DNA from: Armatimonadota bacterium
GTDB lineage: Bacteria > Armatimonadota > SYMT01
Assembly: GCA_020696885.1 (NCBI GenBank)
Contig: JAJFMS010000069.1
Location: 1 to 9,139 of the forward strand
Length of the DNA stretch: 9,139 bases
Reading direction: 5' to 3'
Shown here: positions 6,875-9,139 of the stretch, piece after piece
How the letters are laid out: every line of letters begins with the position of its first letter
Position numbering within the stretch: position 1 is the stretch's first letter
The notes under the pieces: model-generated
What the model was told of the DNA's origin: nothing
The model's input: only the letters and a program-made list of their open reading frames with translations
Database searches by the model: none
Translations under genes and position numbers: made by a program

Positions 6875-6944
6875 TAGCAGCAAGAGTGCCGCGTGGTCGC
6901 ATGGGGACGGCACAAGACCGTGCGACCCTCGGTTCGAGCTGCTA
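6875..6944 (+). promoter_or_regulatory. Structured leader upstream of the stalk-domain gene
   Basis: Two nested inverted repeats sit just before the ribosome-binding site: an outer TAGCAGC (6875-6881) with GCTGCTA (6938-6944), and an inner GGTCGCA (6895-6901) with TGCGACC (6921-6927), which can extend with CGG/CCG inside. The outer stem ends five bases before AAAGGAG (6949-6955), so folding could affect ribosome access. It matches no riboswitch class I know. Confidence 0.4.
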
Positions 6945-6961
6945 GACAAAGGAGAGCGTAG

Positions 6962-7297
6962 ATGCCGTATCTGTTGAACAACCAGTCCATGTCACTGGAC
7001 GAAGAACCGGTGGTCCGGGATGGACGCAACTTCGTCCCGCTGGAGTCCGTGGTGCAGAGCCTCGGCGGCACCGTGGTGTGGGACGACTCCACCAAGACCG
7101 CCCGCGCCACCATCACGCAGTGGACGGCGAATGTGCAGATGGACAACCCGGTGGTGGACGTAAGCGGCACGAAGGTCACGCTGCAGGACGCGCCGTACGT
7201 GGAGGACGGGAAGATGTGGGTGCCGTGGTACTTCTTCCGCGACGCCTATGGCTACAAGGTCGAGATGAACGACGGCACGCTCAACGTCCACCTGTAG
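6962..7297 (+). CDS. Small stalk-domain (copper amine oxidase N-terminal-like) protein
   Basis: A 111-residue protein made almost entirely of the Cu_amine_oxidN1 / stalk domain, a small beta-rich module common in surface proteins and not itself an oxidase. Its two half-repeats are visible: residues 14-50 (DGRNFVPLESVVQSLGG, then VVWDDSTKTA) and 75-111 (EDGKMWVPWYFFRDAYG, then a strand ending NVHL). The usual partners, a signal peptide and an attached catalytic or wall-binding domain, are absent, so it appears cytoplasmic or exported by an unseen route. The start ATG has an excellent AAAGGAG seven bases upstream and the domain begins at once, so a longer N-terminus is unlikely. It is a single gene preceded by a hairpin leader and followed by a long inverted repeat. 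Binding partner and role are unknown. Confidence 0.82.
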   Translation: MPYLLNNQSMSLDEEPVVRDGRNFVPLESVVQSLGGTVVWDDSTKTARATITQWTANVQMDNPVVDVSGTKVTLQDAPYVEDGKMWVPWYFFRDAYGYKVEMNDGTLNVHL

Positions 7298-7326
7298 GGA
7301 GCCCGATCAAGCGAGAACGAGAAGTC

Positions 7327-7473
7327 GTAGCCTGGCGCCTCGTGCGCGTGGAGCGTTGGACCGGCCCGGGACAGCCGATTCCCCTGCCTGTCGAAGACGG
7401 GAGAACAGGGTCCGAGGTTGGACGTGCTCCCAATGATCGCCGAACGTTCCACGCGCACGAGGCGCCAGGCTAC
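7327..7473. repeat. Near-perfect 31-bp-arm inverted repeat with 85-nt structured loop
   Basis: The left arm at 7327-7357 and right arm at 7443-7473 are reverse complements over 31 positions with a single difference (G7353 versus T7448, a wobble pair in RNA). The arms read GTAGCCTGGCGCC... and ...GGCGCCAGGCTAC. Inside the loop a second hairpin occupies 7382-7410: CCCTG/CAGGG plus CCTGTC/GACGGG closing a GAA loop, with a four-base bulge. The element lies between convergent genes, 29 bases after one stop and 31 bases after the other. It could end transcription from both sides, be a structured RNA, or be a non-autonomous mobile repeat. No T tract follows on either strand. Confidence 0.8.
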
Positions 7474-7504
7474 AAGTTATTTCCTGGCCGGGTGAGCGAC
7501 GAGC

Positions 7505-8158
7505 TCAGCGCCCCAGGTGGGTCACGATCTCCCAGATCGTCTGCAGTGCCGAGCCGCCGGAGTTGAGCGGGCGCATGAAGACGCTGGTCGGGTTGAAGTG
7601 GGGCCGGAACAGCCACGCCATCTGCTGGGCCACCAGGGCATACACCCCCATCCAGGCCAGCACCACCTGGAGCAGCCGCTTCTGGTCCAGCAGGCCGGAC
7701 GCCATCTCCAATCCGAACCGGGCGCCCACCCCTCCGCAGATGAGAAACGCCAGGGTGTGGACCAGGGTGATCGGTCCGCGCTCGCTGTGGAACACCAGGG
7801 TCCAGAACGCGGTGAGCGGCAGCACGCAGCCCATGGTGACCCCGCTGGCCGCCACGTAGCACAGCACCAGGCCCACCACTTGCTGCCACCGGAGCCGGGC
7901 TCCCGCCAGCGCCAGCATCACGTACAGGGCGGTGATGCAGATGACGCCGGTGCCCATCAGGATCAGCGGCAGCTTCACCGGGCTGGAGAGGCGCTGCCAG
8001 CCCCCTACCTGCCACCCCAGCACCGCGCCGTAGAGCAGCGCCCATAACAGGGATCCCACCGCCATCCGGCGGATGAGCAGTGGCAGCTCCTCGCCGGTCT
8101 TCAGGGCGTGGAGCAGCCGCTCCCGGTGGGCGAATACGTTGATTGCGATCGCACTCAT
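7505..8158 (-). CDS. Multi-pass membrane protein B, paralogue of the protein at 8438-9139
   Basis: A 217-residue integral membrane protein with about six hydrophobic segments (approximately 31-50, 63-84, 93-119, 129-149, 163-183 and a weaker one nearby). The cytoplasmic-looking start (HRERLLHALKTGEELP) precedes the first helix. It is clearly related to the neighbouring upstream protein: shared marks are HRE near the start, KLPLIL/KLPLVL, LPLTAFW/APITWFL and AQQMAWLFRPHF/GAQMGWLLCPFF. I recognise this as a widespread uncharacterised family; some members carry an automatic 'actin-binding WH2' label, from memory and probably uninformative. No catalytic motif is visible. The start ATG has only weak GGATAAG upstream, 15 bases after the stop of the 56-residue gene, so it is probably co-transcribed. 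Function is unknown; structural, lipid-related or signalling roles are all possible. Confidence 0.82.
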   Translation of the reverse strand: MSAIAINVFAHRERLLHALKTGEELPLLIRRMAVGSLLWALLYGAVLGWQVGGWQRLSSPVKLPLILMGTGVICITALYVMLALAGARLRWQQVVGLVLCYVAASGVTMGCVLPLTAFWTLVFHSERGPITLVHTLAFLICGGVGARFGLEMASGLLDQKRLLQVVLAWMGVYALVAQQMAWLFRPHFNPTSVFMRPLNSGGSALQTIWEIVTHLGR

Positions 8159-8173
8159 GAGTCTTATCCGATG

Positions 8174-8344
8174 TTACCGGAAGAGTTGCTGGAACAGCTC
8201 CCAGATCGCCCCGCGCGGCGCCGGCTCCAGGTCGTCCTGCACCGCCACCGGCGCCACACGGGCCACCCCGGCGCCATAGGAGTGCACACCGGGCACCTCG
8301 AACTCCGTCATCTCCCCGTTTTCGAGCGGCTGGTGCTCCATCAT
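8174..8344 (-). CDS. Small 56-residue protein between the two membrane proteins
   Basis: A short gene starting at tandem ATG codons (8344 or 8341) with GGGAG about seven bases upstream, and ending in TAA 15 bases before the downstream membrane gene. The product is acidic and soluble in its first 40 residues (EMTEFEVPGVHSYG and VQDDLEPAP) and ends in a short amphipathic helix, IWELFQQLFR. That ending resembles the last residues of the upstream protein (IFTLIPQLFR) and of the downstream one (IWEIVTHLGR). It has no known domain that I recognise. It may be a partner of the membrane proteins, or what is left of a third paralogue after loss of its membrane part. Third positions are G/C-rich, like real genes here. 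The reading frame is clear; expression is inferred from the ribosome-binding site and operon position. Confidence 0.6.
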   Translation of the reverse strand: MMEHQPLENGEMTEFEVPGVHSYGAGVARVAPVAVQDDLEPAPRGAIWELFQQLFR

Positions 8345-8437
8345 GGCGCTGCTCCCTCGTCTCGACTGTAGGACCCGGAATACAGTTGCCTACCTTACTA
8401 CCGAGTCCTGCGTCGGCTACGGGAAGAGCGATCCGGG
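8345..8437 (-). promoter_or_regulatory. 93-base spacer in the membrane-protein operon
   Basis: The spacer separates the TAG of the upstream membrane gene from the start of the 56-residue gene. It contains a small palindrome, CTGTA (8366-8370) with TACAG (8381-8385), and a relatively AT-rich patch around 8390-8402. An internal promoter is possible; no good -35/-10 pair or terminator can be defined. Confidence 0.25.
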
Positions 8438-9139
8438 CTAACGGAACAACTGCGGGATCAGCGTGAAGATTGCCTGGAAGACGCTCTCCGAGCCGGGCCC
8501 CCGGTGCGAGATCAACAGGTCCGAGTTGCTGAAGAACGGGCAGAGCAGCCAGCCCATCTGCGCGCCGACCAGGCCGTAGAGCGCCATCCAGCCCCAGAGG
8601 AACGACGACTGCTTCCACATCATCGGCGTTCCCTGGTGGAGCCGGGTGAGCCCGCGGAACATGAACCGCACGCCGATACAGCCCGACAGCGCCAGCACCG
8701 CCACGTTCACCAGCACGTGCAGCGCGTAGGCGCCGGGAGCCGTAAACGTGAGGAACCAGGTGATCGGCGCGAAGGCGGCCAGGATGACGCCGGTGATCGC
8801 CAGCCCGGTGAAGCCGAGCGCCGCCGTCTGCAAGAACGACCGCCGGCTCCCCAGGTACGACGAGAAGATGTACAGCGTGGGCAGGCAGAGGCACATGCTG
8901 AAGATCAGCACCAGCGGCAGCTTGATCGGGTTGGTGAGGATGCGCACCCACGAGCCGGTGGCGAGGCCGGTGACCAATCCGTAAAAAGCGGTAGGCAGGA
9001 TGGCGACCAGCAGCAGGTCTGCCAGGATCACCTGCACCTCGTGGCCGGCTTCGATCTGCGTGATCAGGTACTCACGGTGCTTGAGCAGCCATTCCGCAAT
9101 GCCCAGCCGACCGGCCAGGGTGCGCTCCCGCGCCTCCGG
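8438..9139 (-). CDS. Multi-pass membrane protein A, N-terminus cut by window edge
   Basis: Integral membrane protein of the same uncharacterised family as the protein at 7505-8158. 233 residues are visible and the frame is open to the window edge, so the start is not seen. A GTG at 9037 falls inside the conserved N-terminal region: the 34 residues before it include EWLLKHREYLITQIEAGHE, which aligns with the opening of the paralogue, so that codon is not the true start. Hydrophobic segments match the paralogue's, with family marks NPIKLPLVLIFSMCLCLPTLY, FAPITWFL, NVAVLALSGCIGVRF and GAQMGWLLCPFF. The last residues are IFTLIPQLFR. No signal for catalysis. It is probably the first visible gene of an operon with the 56-residue protein and membrane protein B. 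Function unknown. Confidence 0.83.
   Translation of the reverse strand, partial: PEARERTLAGRLGIAEWLLKHREYLITQIEAGHEVQVILADLLLVAILPTAFYGLVTGLATGSWVRILTNPIKLPLVLIFSMCLCLPTLYIFSSYLGSRRSFLQTAALGFTGLAITGVILAAFAPITWFLTFTAPGAYALHVLVNVAVLALSGCIGVRFMFRGLTRLHQGTPMMWKQSSFLWGWMALYGLVGAQMGWLLCPFFSNSDLLISHRGPGSESVFQAIFTLIPQLFR

Noticed and set aside
6921..6944. GGTTCGA reminiscent of a tRNA T-loop
   Set aside because: The flanking bases do not form a T-stem and there is no acceptor or anticodon arm; the segment fits the leader hairpins better.
6346..7179. A 277-residue minus-strand frame over the 6332-6961 gap and the stalk gene
   Set aside because: It has no domain-like segment, it crosses repeats, its Cys/Ser/Arg-rich makeup is unlike the real genes, and it overlaps the well-supported stalk gene.
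7470..8951. A 493-residue open frame on the minus strand crossing the membrane-protein operon
   Set aside because: It is out of phase with three better-supported genes, is rich in Ala/Gly/Pro/Arg as expected of a shadow in GC-rich DNA, and has no recognisable motif.
8438..9037. GTG 9037 as the start of membrane protein A
   Set aside because: The frame continues upstream with residues that align with the N-terminus of the paralogue, so the gene runs off the window.
1..9139. CRISPR array, phage, transposase or defence system
   Set aside because: There are no regularly spaced direct repeats and no gene of these families in any frame that I could read.

Overview
The window is GC-rich, with strong G/C bias at third codon positions. 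It carries eight supported protein-coding genes, two of them cut by the window edges, and two large non-coding stretches rich in inverted repeats. The gene content suggests a free-living bacterium with a peptidoglycan wall and glycogen metabolism. The stalk (copper-amine-oxidase N-terminal) protein, the GAF-fused glucan phosphorylase, the paired six-helix membrane proteins and several dispersed palindromic repeats recall GC-rich environmental phyla such as Gemmatimonadota, Armatimonadota or Chloroflexota. This is an impression from memory and no sequence marker settles it.

Layout. At the left edge (1-740, minus) is a calcineurin-like/PPP-type metallophosphoesterase missing its C-terminus. It diverges from a two-gene cell-wall operon on the plus strand: a membrane-anchored M15-type D,D-peptidase-like protein (871-2082), then an L,D-transpeptidase with peptidoglycan-binding and LysM-like modules (2079-3122). 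The two overlap by ATGA and are probably translationally coupled. A 545-nt convergent gap follows. It holds a periodic inverted repeat (3153-3228), a strong intrinsic terminator (3276-3321) and a ~150-nt long-armed inverted repeat (3398-3547).

The minus-strand gene at 3668-6331 is an alpha-glucan phosphorylase with an N-terminal PtsP-like GAF domain. Upstream of it lies a 630-nt stretch (6332-6961). This holds its likely promoter, a dispersed hairpin repeat, a short coding-like fragment and a hairpin-rich leader for a small plus-strand stalk-domain protein (6962-7297). The next convergent gap is dominated by a near-perfect 31-bp-arm inverted repeat (7327-7473). The right end is a minus-strand operon of two paralogous six-helix membrane proteins (7505-8158 and 8438 to beyond 9139) with a 56-residue protein between them (8174-8344). 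The last residues of that small protein resemble the C-termini of both neighbours.

How the genes may work together. The M15/L,D-transpeptidase pair would trim stem peptides and form 3-3 crosslinks in the same wall. The phosphorylase would release glucose-1-phosphate from glycogen under control of its GAF domain. The membrane-protein operon is the least explained unit. I see no phage, transposase, CRISPR or defence genes.
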